The notes under the pieces are model-generated. The model searched no databases, had not been told where the DNA came from, and saw nothing but the letters and a program-made list of their open reading frames with translations. A DNA stretch of 64,000 nucleotides, taken from contig NZ_JACIBX010000001.1 in NCBI RefSeq assembly GCF_014195545.1, positions 330,463 through 394,462 on the forward strand, given 5' to 3'. This document shows positions 53,565 through 62,188 of this stretch, one piece after another. The translations under genes were made by a program, and so were the position numbers. This DNA is from Limimaricola variabilis (lineage in GTDB: Bacteria > Pseudomonadota > Alphaproteobacteria > Rhodobacterales > Rhodobacteraceae). The number at the start of each line of letters is the position of its first letter. Within the stretch, counting starts at the first letter, position 1.

Positions 53565-54740
53565 TCAGGCCCGGATGAAATGCGGCTTGAAGCGGCTCAG
53601 GTCGCGGGTGATGCGGCCGCGATCCTCGCGCAGCCCCATGCCGACGCAAGCGCGACCGACGATCCAGGCGCCGATCACCGGGTGCATGCCGTCCATGACG
53701 GGCAGCGGGTGATAGGCCTGCAAAATCGCCGGATGCGCGTCATAGCTACGGTCGGGCGACCGCTCGCCGCCATCGGGGCTAACGATGTCGACGCTCGCCC
53801 CTTCGCGCGAAAAGAGCGGTTTACGAACATGGCCACCGGCCAGTGCGGCACGGGCGGCAGGCGTGTCGGCTTCGTCCTCGAACCAGGCGGGCAGCAGGTT
53901 CGGATGGCCCTCGAACAGCTGCCACAGCACCGGCAGAATGCCCTTGTTGGACAGCACCGCCTTCCATGGCGGCTCCAGAAAGCGGCACTGGGCCCCGGGC
54001 AGGGCTTCGGCGAAGTCATCGCGCAGCATGTCTTCCCAAGGGTAGAGCTTGAACATCGCGCCGATCACCCGGCCCTCGCCGTCGGCAAACTGGGCGGCAT
54101 CGGTCAGGCCGATTTCGGGGATCGGCACGAAATGCGCGCCCAGCCCTGCCTCGCGCGCGGCCCAAGCCATGTATTCGGTGGTGGCGTAATCCTCGGGATT
54201 GTCCGGGAAGCAGGCGAAATGCAGGTCGGTGTCAGGCGCGAAAATCTCGGCCAGCCGCGCCACCAGCGCCTCGTGCAGGCCGTTGAACTGGTCGGTGCCC
54301 ACTGGCAGCCGCCCCGCTGCCAGCATGTCCTCCAGCCACTGCCACTGAAACGCCGCGCTCTCATAGAGCGCGGTCGGCGTGTCGGCGTTGTATTCCAGCA
54401 GCTTCGCGGGTCCCTCGCCGTTATGGGCGAGATCCATGCGGCCATAGAGCTCGGGCTCGTCCCTCTCCCAGCTCTCGATCACGAAGCGGCGCAGCGCCGA
54501 CGGGATCGCCAGCCGCTCCATCAGCGCGTCGGAGCGCAGCACATGATCCACCGCCTCGCGGCACATGCCGTGCAGCTCGGTCGCCGGATCCTCGATCACC
54601 TCTTCGACCTCGGCGAGGTCGAAGGCATAGACCGTCTCTTCCTCCCAGTAGGGCTCGCCATGCATGTGATGGAAGGTAAAGCCCGCCTCGCGGGCCTTTT
54701 CCTCGAAATCCGGTCGGGCGCCGATGGCGATGCGTTGCAT
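53565..54740 (-). CDS. Glutathionylspermidine-synthase-like ATP-grasp ligase (YgiC/YjfC type)
   Basis: ATP-grasp protein of 391 residues similar to the synthetase domain of glutathionylspermidine synthase. Characteristic stretches are YGRMDLAHNGEGPAKLLEYN, CRFLEPPWKAVLSNKGILPVLW, HVRKPLFSREGASV and the C-terminal GMHPVIGAWIVG. The amidase domain is absent, so it is of the YgiC/YjfC kind whose substrate is unknown. GGAGGAG lies before ATG 54740. It is followed by the YgiB-like gene. Confidence 0.85.
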   Translation of the reverse strand: MQRIAIGARPDFEEKAREAGFTFHHMHGEPYWEEETVYAFDLAEVEEVIEDPATELHGMCREAVDHVLRSDALMERLAIPSALRRFVIESWERDEPELYGRMDLAHNGEGPAKLLEYNADTPTALYESAAFQWQWLEDMLAAGRLPVGTDQFNGLHEALVARLAEIFAPDTDLHFACFPDNPEDYATTEYMAWAAREAGLGAHFVPIPEIGLTDAAQFADGEGRVIGAMFKLYPWEDMLRDDFAEALPGAQCRFLEPPWKAVLSNKGILPVLWQLFEGHPNLLPAWFEDEADTPAARAALAGGHVRKPLFSREGASVDIVSPDGGERSPDRSYDAHPAILQAYHPLPVMDGMHPVIGAWIVGRACVGMGLREDRGRITRDLSRFKPHFIRA

Positions 54741-55208
54741 GATGCTCCTCCGCTGCGCAGCCCCGGACCTAGCGCGCGGCCGCGGCGCGGGCCAGCCCCT
54801 TCACGAAAGGATGCGGGCGCAGGTGATGGACCATGAACACGGAGTCTCATGGAAAGCGCGTTTCGAGGCAGGTCGACCAGACCTGCAATCAATGACTTAA
54901 TCGAAAGTTTTGCTCCAGCCGATGGGCGCAGCTTGCTTCTGCGGTGACCTCATGACCCACGGCCTCACCCTCGGCATACCGGAAATTTTCCGTCATCCCA
55001 AATCCACGACTTGGGCGAGGACCGGCAGCAACTTTCGCCGCGTTGGGTGGAGATGCCAGCCTTTACGGCCGGCCGGTGGCACCTCGCTTCCGAAGCGGTC
55101 CATGTCCGAATTGCGGAAGCGCGACATCCCTTGAGACAGGTGCGCCGCCCCGCCTCCCCGCGCCACGATGACGTGCAGAATGGTCCAAGACGGATTGGAG
55201 CGATGCGA
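54741..55208. other. Intergenic region between the ligase and the polysaccharide locus
   Basis: This 468-base gap holds the divergent promoters of the YgiC-type gene and the WecG-type gene. A dyad GCAGGTC-GACCA-GACCTGC (54868-54886) lies in an A/T-richer stretch and could be an operator. No short frame in it has a ribosome site or family features, and I see no RNA gene. Confidence 0.5.
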
Positions 55209-56024
55209 ATGACACGTGCGACGCCCGTTTCGGCCCCGGCCTCTCCTGGCGAGATCAACCTGCTCGGCGTCAAGGTTTCGGCGCTGGACCTCGAAAGCGC
55301 GACGGCCCGGCTGTTGGCGGCGATACGTGCCGGACGACGGGGCTATGTCTGCCTGTGCGGTGCGCATGGCCTAGTCGACAGTCAATCGATGCCGGAGCTG
55401 CGCCGCGCCTATAACGAGGCCTTTCTCGTCACCCCCGACGGTATGCCGCTGGTCTGGGAATTGCGGCGGCAGGGCCACACAGATGCCGGGCGCGTCTATG
55501 GCCCCGACCTGATGCTCGAACTGATGCGCGAGCCGGGGCTGCGGCACGCGCTGTACGGCACGACGGAGCATACGCTCGCCAAGCTCGAGCACCGGTTGAA
55601 GGAACTGGCGCCCGCGGCCACCATCGTCTGCCGGATCGCCCCCCCCTTTCGCGCCCTCACCCCGGAGGAGGAGGACAAGATCACACGGGACCTCAACGCG
55701 GCGGATGCGGATCTGATCTGGGTCGGGCTTGGCGCGCCGAAACAGGAACTCTGGATGGCGCGAATGCGCGAAAGGCTAACCGCGCCAATGCTGATCGGGG
55801 TCGGCGCCGCCTTCGACTTTCACGCCGGGAACACCCCTCAGGCGCCGGGCTGGGTTCAGCAACGGGGGCTGGAATGGCTTTATCGGCTGTCGAGAGAGCC
55901 GAGGCGACTGTGGCGGCGATATGTTCGGGTCGTGCCCGGCTATCTCTACCTGCTTGCGCTGCAGCGAACCGGCCTCAGAGGTTTCGCAGCACCCCCGCAA
56001 ATCGAAGTACAGGAGGCGCCTTGA
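55209..56024 (+). CDS. WecG/TagA/CpsF family glycosyltransferase
   Basis: GT26 transferase of 271 residues. Family sequences are GYVCLCGAHGLVDSQ, FLVTPDGMPLVWELRRQG, ADLIWVGLGAPKQELWMARM and GVGAAFDFHAGNTPQAPGWVQQRGLEWLYRLSREPRRLWRRY. Members add an N-acetylmannosamine-type sugar to a lipid-linked intermediate. ATG 55209 lies 8 bases after GGAG; ATG 55203 is too close to it. It opens the surface-polysaccharide locus. Confidence 0.9.
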   Translation: MTRATPVSAPASPGEINLLGVKVSALDLESATARLLAAIRAGRRGYVCLCGAHGLVDSQSMPELRRAYNEAFLVTPDGMPLVWELRRQGHTDAGRVYGPDLMLELMREPGLRHALYGTTEHTLAKLEHRLKELAPAATIVCRIAPPFRALTPEEEDKITRDLNAADADLIWVGLGAPKQELWMARMRERLTAPMLIGVGAAFDFHAGNTPQAPGWVQQRGLEWLYRLSREPRRLWRRYVRVVPGYLYLLALQRTGLRGFAAPPQIEVQEAP

Positions 56025-56290
56025 TTAACTCTTTAGGGGTATTTTCGGCCGTTCCTGCAATCCAAACGGACAGTTCAATCGCCCGATTTCGCCCTGTCAC
56101 GTCAAAATGGCGGTTCTCCGCCATGTTAGCGCATTACAGGGGCGTTTCAGACAAGCAACTGAAATCGCGCATCTTCTCCTGAAGCGCCGAAATGGGGGAA
56201 GAGTCGGCCCAGACGGTTGGCCACGACGACTCGGTCATGCGGCAATTATCCGCCCATGCCGCAAACCCATGTGCGAACGGGATTTTTGCC
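56025..56290. other. Leader region of the beta-helix protein gene
   Basis: This 266-base gap is clearly richer in A/T than the coding DNA around it. It should hold the promoter of the beta-helix gene. I see no RNA gene or terminator, and no strong ribosome site before ATG 56291. If ATG 56459 is the true start, the non-coding stretch is 434 bases. Confidence 0.45.
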
Positions 56291-59275
56291 ATGTCTGCAG
56301 CCAGATGGAAAAGATTCGCCGCAATCCTGATCGGCACGTTGTTGCTTGCTGCCCAATTTAGCCTCTTCCCCTCAGATGCCGCGAGTCGATCGGTTTGGGT
56401 ACGACCTGCTTGGATCCTCGAGCAAATCGGGGACGACGACCCAAGCAGAGGCAAAGACGACATGGCAATCTACTACGTCGACACGACCGGCAACGACAAT
56501 GCGAATGGCAGCTCCACGTCCCCCTTCCGCTCCATCCAGCGGGCCCTGGATGCGGGCCTCCAACCCAATGACGAAGTCGTCGTCCGTGCAGGCACCTACA
56601 ACGAGCAGCTCAACATCAACACCGGCGGCTCCGCCGCGGGCAACGTCACGATCCGCGCCGAAGAGCCGGGCACGGCCCTGATCCGGCCGCCTTCGAACGC
56701 GTACAACGCCGTCAACGTGAACAGCAACTACGTCACGATCCAGGGCTTCGACATCACCGGCAATGGCGGTGACGGCATCGAGGCGAACAACGTTCATCAC
56801 ATCGAGGTGCTGGACAACATCGTCCATGACAGCGGCGAGTCGGGCATCCAGTTCAACTGGTCGGACTTCATCCTCGTCGAGGGCAACACCACCTACGGCA
56901 ATGCCAGCGACGGCTGGTTCTCGGGGATCTCGATCTACCAGAACCGCAACATCACCGGCGACAATTCGACCGACGGGTTCCGCACCATCGTCCGCGACAA
57001 CGTCTCCTACGACAACGTCACGCAGACCGGTCAGCACACCGACGGCAACGGCATCATCATCGATGACTTCCAGAGCACTCAGACCGCCGGCTATCCGAGC
57101 TACAACTTCCCGACCCTGGTCGAGAACAACCTGGTCTACGAGAACGGTGGCAAGGGCATCCAGGTCGTCTGGAGCGACGGCGTCACGGTGCGCGGCAACA
57201 CCGCCTATCACAACAACCAGGACAATCTGAACACCGGCACCTGGCGCGGCGAGATCAGCAATTCGCAATCGAGCGACAACGTCTTCGTCAACAACATCGC
57301 GATCGCCGATCCGTCGGTCAATCCGAACAACACCGCCTATGACAACACCTCCTATGGCGGTTACAGCAACGACGTCGTCTTCAAGAACAACCTGAGCTTC
57401 AACGGCACCGACGGTCAGGCTTCGGTGCGCACCGACGGCAACAACGCCATGCCGAGCGCGGCCGACGGCAACTTGCTCGGCGTCGATCCGAGCCTCGTGA
57501 ACCCGCCGGTCGATTTCCGCCTCGCGAACGACTCGCCCGCGATCGACGCGGGGACGTCCGCCTATGGGCTGGCGACGCTCGATCTGGACGATACCGCCCG
57601 CGTCGAGGGCCGCGTCGATCTCGGTGCCTATGAGCTGGGATCTGGCAGTTCGGCTCCCACGCAGCAGCCTGCGCCTCAGCCTGAACCCGAGCCTCAGCCG
57701 CAACCCGAACCGCAGCCGGAGCCCTTGCCCGAGGCTGCCCCGCAGTCCGAGCCCCAGCCCGACCCCGAGCCGCGGCCCGAGCCTGCGCCGCAGCAGCCCG
57801 CGACCGAGATCCCGGCCGCCGATGGCGAAGCGTTCAGCCTGTGGGACACCGCGGCGGTCCAGCCGCAGAACGCCCATGGCGACCAGCGCGCGGTCGAGGT
57901 TGGCCTGCGCTTCACCGCCGATGTCGATGGTGAGATCGAGGGGCTGCGCATCTATCGGGGCGAAGGCGCGACCGGTCTCGAAGCGATCAACCTGTGGAGC
58001 GCGGAGGGCAACCTCATCGCGACCGCCAGCGCCCAGGAAACGCCGTCCGGCGGCTGGCAGGAGGTCAGCTTCGACGCCCCCGTGGCGCTGGAGGCGGGCA
58101 CGACCTATGTCGGTTCCTACTTCACCGCATCGGGCGACTATGCCGCGCAGACCGGCTTTTTCGACAGCGCGTTCGACGCCGGACCGATCAGCGTCGACAA
58201 GAGCGCCGGTGTCTACAGCTATGGCAACGGCGGCAACTTCCCCAACCAGAGCTACAACGCATCCAACTACTGGGTCGACGTGATGTTCACCCCCGAGCAG
58301 GCGGCTCCCGTCGAAGCTGTGGCGGAACCCGTCGACGCCTCCGCCGCAACCGCCGACACCCCGACCCCAGCGGCGGATCTGGCGGCCTCCTCCCCGGTCG
58401 ACATCCCGGCCATCGACCCGGTTGTAACCGGCGGCGACGGGGTCATCGGTGAAGCGGGCGTCGCGGTCGCGGATCAGCGCGATGCGCAGACCTGGCACCG
58501 CGTCGACTTCGCGACCCCGCTCAACAACCCGTCCGTGGTGATGGGCGGCGCGACCGGAAACGGGTCGGACCCGTACAGCGTTCGGGTCAGGGACGTGTCC
58601 GATACCGGTTTCGAATACCAGATCGACGAATGGGACTACCTCGATGGTCGCCACAAGAAGGAGGCGATCAGCTGGGTGGCGCTCGAGCGCGGCACCCACG
58701 TTCTCGAGGACGGCCGGACGATCAGCGCGGGCAACACGACCTCGGATGGCGATTGGAACGAGGTCACCTTCGCGCCCGGCCAGTTCGACGCCGCGCCCGT
58801 GGTCTTCGCCCAGGCGTCGGGCGACACCAATTCCGGGGCGGTCTCGGATCAGATCAGGTCGGTCTCGAATGACGGCTTCCGCACCCGGCTGGTCGCCGAA
58901 GAAGGAGCTTCGGCGGCGCCCCAGGCCGAAAGCGTCGACTGGATCGCCCTGGAGACGGGCGGCGATGCGCGGTCCGGCGCGGTGGCCGGCGCGACGGGAC
59001 GCACGATCGACCATAGGGGCAGCCAGATCGATTTCGCTGGCGCCTTCGAGGATGAGGCCTTCGCGATGATCACCGATCTCCAGACCACGTTCGGCCGCGA
59101 CACGGCGACCTTGCGGACCGAACAGATGGACGGGGACGCGGTGATGCTGCGGATCATCGAGGAAAGCTCGGGCGACGCCGAGACGCGTCATACGCGCGAG
59201 TCTGCAGGCTATGCGGGCTTCGACTGCGGCGAGATCCTCGGCGTCACGCAACCGGTCGAAGACACCCTCTTCTGA
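56291..59275 (+). CDS. Secreted parallel beta-helix protein with DUF4082 and lectin-like repeats
   Basis: Protein of 994 residues. A signal-like N-terminus (basic MSAARWKRF, hydrophobic 10-26) leads to a right-handed beta-helix (about 60-450) rich in N-x-V/I-x-x-N turns. A Pro/Glu/Gln linker (about 452-507), a DUF4082-type beta-sandwich (about 512-670, QRAVEVGLRFTADVDGEIEGL) and a second linker follow. The C-terminal part (about 715-985) holds two clear repeats and one weak repeat of about 80 residues that resemble H-type lectin domains. ATG 56291 has no good ribosome site; ATG 56459, behind AGAGG, would remove the signal and start MAIYYVDTTGND. It probably acts on or binds the polysaccharide made by the neighbours. 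Confidence 0.75.
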   Translation: MSAARWKRFAAILIGTLLLAAQFSLFPSDAASRSVWVRPAWILEQIGDDDPSRGKDDMAIYYVDTTGNDNANGSSTSPFRSIQRALDAGLQPNDEVVVRAGTYNEQLNINTGGSAAGNVTIRAEEPGTALIRPPSNAYNAVNVNSNYVTIQGFDITGNGGDGIEANNVHHIEVLDNIVHDSGESGIQFNWSDFILVEGNTTYGNASDGWFSGISIYQNRNITGDNSTDGFRTIVRDNVSYDNVTQTGQHTDGNGIIIDDFQSTQTAGYPSYNFPTLVENNLVYENGGKGIQVVWSDGVTVRGNTAYHNNQDNLNTGTWRGEISNSQSSDNVFVNNIAIADPSVNPNNTAYDNTSYGGYSNDVVFKNNLSFNGTDGQASVRTDGNNAMPSAADGNLLGVDPSLVNPPVDFRLANDSPAIDAGTSAYGLATLDLDDTARVEGRVDLGAYELGSGSSAPTQQPAPQPEPEPQPQPEPQPEPLPEAAPQSEPQPDPEPRPEPAPQQPATEIPAADGEAFSLWDTAAVQPQNAHGDQRAVEVGLRFTADVDGEIEGLRIYRGEGATGLEAINLWSAEGNLIATASAQETPSGGWQEVSFDAPVALEAGTTYVGSYFTASGDYAAQTGFFDSAFDAGPISVDKSAGVYSYGNGGNFPNQSYNASNYWVDVMFTPEQAAPVEAVAEPVDASAATADTPTPAADLAASSPVDIPAIDPVVTGGDGVIGEAGVAVADQRDAQTWHRVDFATPLNNPSVVMGGATGNGSDPYSVRVRDVSDTGFEYQIDEWDYLDGRHKKEAISWVALERGTHVLEDGRTISAGNTTSDGDWNEVTFAPGQFDAAPVVFAQASGDTNSGAVSDQIRSVSNDGFRTRLVAEEGASAAPQAESVDWIALETGGDARSGAVAGATGRTIDHRGSQIDFAGAFEDEAFAMITDLQTTFGRDTATLRTEQMDGDAVMLRIIEESSGDAETRHTRESAGYAGFDCGEILGVTQPVEDTLF

Positions 59276-59300
59276 GCCATCCCACGTCAGGCAGAACCGG

Positions 59301-59327
59301 ACCGGCCGCGCGAAAGGCGCGGCCGGT
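59301..59327 (+). terminator. Hairpin behind the beta-helix gene
   Basis: A perfect 11-bp G/C-rich stem (59301-59311 with 59317-59327) and 5-base loop begin 25 bases after the stop codon. The T-tract is poor (TCGTCGTT), so it may be a weak terminator or a stabilising hairpin. Confidence 0.55.
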
Positions 59328-59514
59328 TCGTCGTTGGGGACACCGCCACTGCCCCCATTCATGCGAATTGCCGAATTGCCGGCGGATCGCACTCGATCGG
59401 ATGAGAGCCCACCCTCCTTCGGACGCTTCCTCGAAAGTCCGATTTCCATAGGCTCGACGCAGGACAAGACCAGGCGGGATGCCCAAGCATCCGCTGCTTT
59501 CGGAGAACCCTGCC

Positions 59515-60021
59515 ATGACGATCAGAGATTGTGACATCGCGCCCGATGCACAGATTTTCCAACCCGACCTCGTCAACCTCTACGGCTGCACCATCGGTGC
59601 CCAGACCCGCATCGGTCCTTTCGTCGAAATCCAAGCAGGCTGCAGGATCGGGGCGCGGTGCAAGATCTCGTCCCATGCCTTCCTGTGCGAGGGTGTGACG
59701 CTCGAGGAGGGTGTCTTCGTCGGGCATGGCGTGATGTTTACCAATGATCGCTACCCGACCAGCACCACGGCCACGGGCGCACTCAAGGGCGGCGACGACT
59801 GGACCTGCGAGCCGATCCTGGTCTGTCGCGGCGCGTCGATCGGATCGAACGCGACGCTCCTGCCGGGCATCCGCATCGGCGCCCGGGCCCTCGTCGGTGC
59901 CGGTGCCGTCGTAACGCGCGACGTGCCGGACGGGGCGGTGGTCGCCGGCGTCCCCGCCCGGTCGATTGCCGAGCCGGCGCGCGGCGCTGGCGGGGCGTCG
60001 TCGCTGGCGGTGCTGCGATGA
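59515..60021 (+). CDS. WbpD/WlbB-like hexapeptide N-acetyltransferase
   Basis: Left-handed beta-helix acyltransferase of 168 residues. Hexapeptide repeats (IGAQTRIGPFVEIQAGCRIGARCKIS, LEEGVFVGHGVMFTND, RIGARALVGAGAVV) match the family that acetylates the 3-amino group of UDP-2-acetamido-3-amino sugars. GGAG lies 9 bases before ATG 59515. It overlaps the oxidoreductase gene (ATGA). The neighbours are the other two enzymes expected for that pathway. Confidence 0.85.
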   Translation: MTIRDCDIAPDAQIFQPDLVNLYGCTIGAQTRIGPFVEIQAGCRIGARCKISSHAFLCEGVTLEEGVFVGHGVMFTNDRYPTSTTATGALKGGDDWTCEPILVCRGASIGSNATLLPGIRIGARALVGAGAVVTRDVPDGAVVAGVPARSIAEPARGAGGASSLAVLR

Positions 60022-61037
60022 TCGGGGTTGGGATCGTCGGCTACGGCTACTGGGGGCCGAACCTCGCCCGCGCCGTGTCCGAAAGTGGTGTCGCCCGCGT
60101 CGAAATGATCGCCGACATGTCGCCCGACGCGCTCGCCCGCGCCGCGCAGCGCCATCCGGCGGCCAAGCTCACCACAGATATTGCAGAGCTGATCCGCGCC
60201 CCCGGCGTCGATGCCGTGATGATCGCCACGCCGGTGCACACCCATTTCCCGATCGCCCGCGACGCGCTCAGGGCATCTAAGCACGTGCTGGTCGAAAAGC
60301 CGATGACCGACGACGTGGCGCAGGCGATCCAGCTGGTCGAGGAGGCGGCCAAGCGGCGCAAGGTGCTGATGGTCGATCACACCTTCGTCTACACGCCGGC
60401 CGTTCGCGCCATCTCCGAGATGATCGGTGCCGGAGAGCTCGGCGAGGTCTATTACTACGACTCCACGCGCGTGAATCTCGGCCTGTTCCAGCGCGATGTG
60501 AACGTGATCTGGGATCTCGCGGTCCACGACTTCGCCATCGTCGACCACCTGCTCGATCAGCGTCCGGTAATGATCTCGGCCTCCGCCGCACGCTTTCTCA
60601 CCGGCAGCCCCGAGAACATGGCCCAGCTCACCGTCCATTACGACGGCGGTGCGATGGCGCATCTCAACGTGAACTGGCTCGCGCCGGTGAAGATCCGCCA
60701 GACCCTGATCGGCGGAAGCCGCAAGATGGTGGTCTATGACGACATGCAGACCAGCGAGAAGGTGAAGGTCTACGACCGTGGCGCGATGTGCAGCGCCGAC
60801 CCCTACGAGAAGCTGGTCTCCTACCGGCTGGGCGACATGCACGCCCCGGCCCTGCGCGCGAAGGAAGCCCTCCTAACCGAGGTCGAGGAATTCGTCCGCT
60901 GTATCGAAACCGGTGCGACCCCGCTGACCGACGGGCTCAGCGGGCTGCGCATCGTTGAAATGCTCGCCGCCGCCTCCCGCTCAGTGGAGCTGCGCGGTCA
61001 TCCTGTAGATTTGACGAGTTTGAAGGTGGCATCATGA
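60018..61037 (+). CDS. Gfo/Idh/MocA family oxidoreductase (WlbA/WbpB-like)
   Basis: NAD-dependent sugar dehydrogenase of 339 residues. The Rossmann motif is GVGIVGYGYWGPNLAR at the N-terminus, the family EKP motif lies in VLVEKPMTDD near residue 93, and DLAVHDFAIVDHLL carries the conserved catalytic-type histidine. Such enzymes oxidise C3 of a UDP-N-acetylglucosaminuronic acid before transamination. It overlaps genes on both sides by four bases. Confidence 0.88.
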   Translation: MIGVGIVGYGYWGPNLARAVSESGVARVEMIADMSPDALARAAQRHPAAKLTTDIAELIRAPGVDAVMIATPVHTHFPIARDALRASKHVLVEKPMTDDVAQAIQLVEEAAKRRKVLMVDHTFVYTPAVRAISEMIGAGELGEVYYYDSTRVNLGLFQRDVNVIWDLAVHDFAIVDHLLDQRPVMISASAARFLTGSPENMAQLTVHYDGGAMAHLNVNWLAPVKIRQTLIGGSRKMVVYDDMQTSEKVKVYDRGAMCSADPYEKLVSYRLGDMHAPALRAKEALLTEVEEFVRCIETGATPLTDGLSGLRIVEMLAAASRSVELRGHPVDLTSLKVAS

Positions 61038-62188
61038 TACCGTTTCTGGATCTGAGGCGGCAATACGCTGCCCTCGCCGAACCGCTCGAGGCGGCCGTGC
61101 TCGAGACGCTACGCGGCGGCAGCTACGTGCTCGGCGAAGCGGTCGAAAGCTTCGAGGCGGATTTCGCGGCCCGCTGCGGCACCCGCCATGCGATCGCGGT
61201 GAACAGCGGCAGCTCGGCCCTGCATCTCGCCCTGCTGGCCGCCGGCGTCGGCCCGGGCGACGAGGTGCTCACCGTGCCGACCACTTTTGTGGCGACCGTG
61301 GCGGCGGTGCTCTATGTCGGCGCGGTGCCGGTGCTCGTCGACGTCGATCCAGAGACGCTGACCATGGATCCCGCCAGGTTCGAGGCCGCGATCACGCCTC
61401 GGACGAAGGCGGTTTTGCCGGTTCACTTCCATGGCCGGCTCGCCGACATGGCCGAGATCGGGCGCATCGCCGAGGCGCATGGGCTGATCGTGATCGAGGA
61501 TGCCGCGCAGGCGCATGGTGCCACGCGGGGCGCCCTGAGCGCGGGCGGCTTCGGCGCCCTCGGCTGCTTCAGCTTCTACCCCGGCAAGAACCTCGGCGCG
61601 GCCGGTGAAGGCGGCGCGATCACGACCAGCGATCCGGCCCTCGCCGACCGGATCAGGGCGTTGCGCGATTGGGGACAGGTGGAACGCTCCGTGCACCTGC
61701 TGCGCGGCTACAACTTCCGCATGGACACGATCCAGGGCGCGATACTCGGCGTGAAGCTGCGGCACCTCGCGGCCTGGACCGAAGGTCGCCGATGGGTCGC
61801 CCGGCAATACGACGCCGGCCTGTCGGAGCGCGTGACCTGCCCCGCGCAGGCTTCGGGCGACGATCACGTCTACCATGTCTACGCGATCACCCATCCCGCG
61901 CGGGATGGGCTGCGGGCCGCGCTCGCCGATGCCGGGGTGGCGACCAACATCCATTATCCCCGCCCCGTCCATCTGCAGCCCGCCTATGCCGATCTGGCCG
62001 ACGGTCCAGGCAGCTTCCCGGTCGCCGAGGCCTATGCAGCCCGTACCCTGTCCCTGCCGATCTATCCCGAGTTGCGGCCCGAAGAGATTGCCCAGGTGAT
62101 TTCGGCGGTGAACGGCTTCGTCGATGCGCAGGCCGGCCAGACCGGCCGGTTCGACAGGACCGCCTGCCCCGAGGAGATCGCGATATGA
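61034..62188 (+). CDS. DegT/DnrJ/EryC1/StrS aminotransferase (WlbC/WbpE-like)
   Basis: PLP-dependent sugar aminotransferase of 384 residues. Motifs are NSGSSALHLALLAAGVGPGDEV, VIEDAAQAHGATRG with the PLP aspartate, and the lysine in CFSFYPGKNLGAAGEGGAI. The C-terminal part binds the nucleotide sugar. With the acetyltransferase and oxidoreductase it completes a likely C3 amination route. Four-base overlaps on both sides. Confidence 0.9.
   Translation: MIPFLDLRRQYAALAEPLEAAVLETLRGGSYVLGEAVESFEADFAARCGTRHAIAVNSGSSALHLALLAAGVGPGDEVLTVPTTFVATVAAVLYVGAVPVLVDVDPETLTMDPARFEAAITPRTKAVLPVHFHGRLADMAEIGRIAEAHGLIVIEDAAQAHGATRGALSAGGFGALGCFSFYPGKNLGAAGEGGAITTSDPALADRIRALRDWGQVERSVHLLRGYNFRMDTIQGAILGVKLRHLAAWTEGRRWVARQYDAGLSERVTCPAQASGDDHVYHVYAITHPARDGLRAALADAGVATNIHYPRPVHLQPAYADLADGPGSFPVAEAYAARTLSLPIYPELRPEEIAQVISAVNGFVDAQAGQTGRFDRTACPEEIAI

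Noticed and set aside
54910-55134. A short plus-strand frame upstream of the WecG-type gene
   Set aside because: TTG start without ribosome site, no family features and unusual composition.
56372-59467. A long minus-strand frame opposite the beta-helix gene
   Set aside because: Composition is a mirror of the sense codons and no domain is visible.
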